Position numbers and translations under genes: made by a program. This document shows, piece by piece, positions 13,526 through 14,291 of a stretch of DNA of 14,291 nt (position 1 is the stretch's first letter; every line of letters begins with the position of its first letter). Under the pieces are notes generated by a model. The model did not search any database and was not told where the DNA came from. It saw only the letters and a program-made list of their open reading frames with translations. The stretch is from Rhodospirillaceae bacterium (GTDB lineage Bacteria; Pseudomonadota; Alphaproteobacteria; UBA8366). The stretch covers positions 81,814 through 96,104 of the forward strand of contig PARQ01000022.1 in NCBI GenBank assembly GCA_002711555.1, written 5' to 3'.

Positions 13526-14259
13526 CAGCAAGATATTCAGAGAAAAAAAAATATTTTTGCGGTTTGGTCCTATTGGTAATGTTTATGTGCACTGGGTGCT
13601 CGATACCATTGCCAGGACAGGGGGCTCCACCACGCCTTTATGTTTTGACACCGAAGAGTACCTTTCCTGATGACGTTCCATTGGTAAACTGGCAATTATT
13701 GGTTGATACGCCGGTTTCACCGGCGGGGCTGAGCACTGCACGAATTGCAATGAATGATAGCCCAATCGAACTTCGTTATTTTGATCGAGCAAACTGGACT
13801 GATTTTGCACCAAAGATGGTTCAAACCCTAATGATAGAATCATTCGAAAATTCTGGAAAGATTATTGGTGTCGGGCGGGAACAAATAGGCTTGAGATCAG
13901 ATTTTCTACTCAAAACAGATTTGCGCGAATTTCAGGCAGAATATTCTGATGCATTACCACAAGGTATAAAAGTAATGGACCAAGGCGTTTCGCCCCCAGT
14001 GGCGCGCGTCCGTATAAACGTAAAACTTGTTAGAATGCCTAGACGTGAGATAGTTGCTACTAAGACGTTTGAGCGACGCGTTCGTGCCAAAGATAATACA
14101 ATGAAAGAAATAATAGGTTCTTTTGATCAGGCTTTGGGTAAGGCCCTGAAAGCAATTGTCTCTTGGACACTTAAGACGGGGCAAAAGGTAAAGCAGGGGC
14201 AAGCCAGCCGTACGTCTGGTATTGAGAAAAGCAGTAAACGATCCGATGCATTTTTTTAG
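13522..14259 (+). CDS. ABC-type transport auxiliary lipoprotein (PqiC / DUF330-like)
   Basis: The 245-residue protein has a basic N-terminus, a hydrophobic stretch (GLVLLVMFM, 14-22) and a probable lipidated Cys26 in CTGCS. The lipobox is slightly atypical, with Cys23 at -3 where Leu is usual. Residues 36-200 resemble the ABC-type transport auxiliary lipoprotein family, beginning PRLYVLTP and including IELRYFDRANWTDFAPKMVQ at 77-96. Relatives such as PqiC sit in the outer membrane and dock MCE tunnels, so this is probably the outer-membrane end of the system. It overlaps the MCE gene by 4 bp. A basic tail (from about 205) is specific to this protein. No terminator is visible in the 32 bases that remain. 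Confidence 0.88.
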   Translation: MTARYSEKKKYFCGLVLLVMFMCTGCSIPLPGQGAPPRLYVLTPKSTFPDDVPLVNWQLLVDTPVSPAGLSTARIAMNDSPIELRYFDRANWTDFAPKMVQTLMIESFENSGKIIGVGREQIGLRSDFLLKTDLREFQAEYSDALPQGIKVMDQGVSPPVARVRINVKLVRMPRREIVATKTFERRVRAKDNTMKEIIGSFDQALGKALKAIVSWTLKTGQKVKQGQASRTSGIEKSSKRSDAFF

Positions 14260-14291
14260 AGTTTGTGCGGGTCATAATTTTCTGTTGGTCT

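Overview
The window looks like chromosomal DNA from a Gram-negative proteobacterium, probably an alphaproteobacterium. Base composition is moderate, by eye in the mid-40s % GC, with very AT-rich spacers. The Gram-negative call rests on an Mla-type outer-membrane lipid transport operon and a TolC-like reading frame. The alphaproteobacterial call is softer. It comes from the style of the adenine phosphoribosyltransferase and from the STAS-fused MlaE followed by MlaF, an MCE protein and an auxiliary lipoprotein. No mobile element, phage gene, tRNA, rRNA or CRISPR array was seen.

Positions 1-6942 hold a small-molecule catabolic cluster. A large FAD-dependent 2-hydroxyacid dehydrogenase runs leftward off the window edge. 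From the same AT-rich spacer a rightward operon starts: a glyoxylate-type class V aminotransferase, a crotonase-fold protein and a fumarylacetoacetate-hydrolase-family protein. Convergent with it is a leftward pair: a D-tartrate dehydratase-like enolase-superfamily enzyme (tarD-like) and a D-isomer-specific 2-hydroxyacid dehydrogenase. The theme is hydroxy acid and keto acid chemistry feeding glyoxylate/glycine or oxaloacetate. Related GTATAC-centred palindromes lie upstream of all three transcription units, which suggests one GntR-type regulator encoded outside the window.

Positions 6943-9075 are unusual. A 344-bp AT-rich spacer carries hairpins and palindromes. It is followed by a 522-codon open frame that is recognisably TolC-family at both ends but strongly divergent in between. 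A possible 10-codon leader frame meets one of its internal starts through an ATGA overlap. After another 220-bp spacer comes a creatininase-family metallohydrolase, which ends in a 13-bp tail-to-tail overlap with apt.

Positions 9849-14259 look like core genome. apt runs leftward from a good sigma70-like promoter. Rightward runs a tight four-gene operon: STAS-MlaE permease, MlaF ATPase, MlaD-like MCE protein and a PqiC-like auxiliary lipoprotein. Together these should form an inner-membrane ABC machine with a periplasm-spanning MCE component that moves phospholipid between the two membranes.
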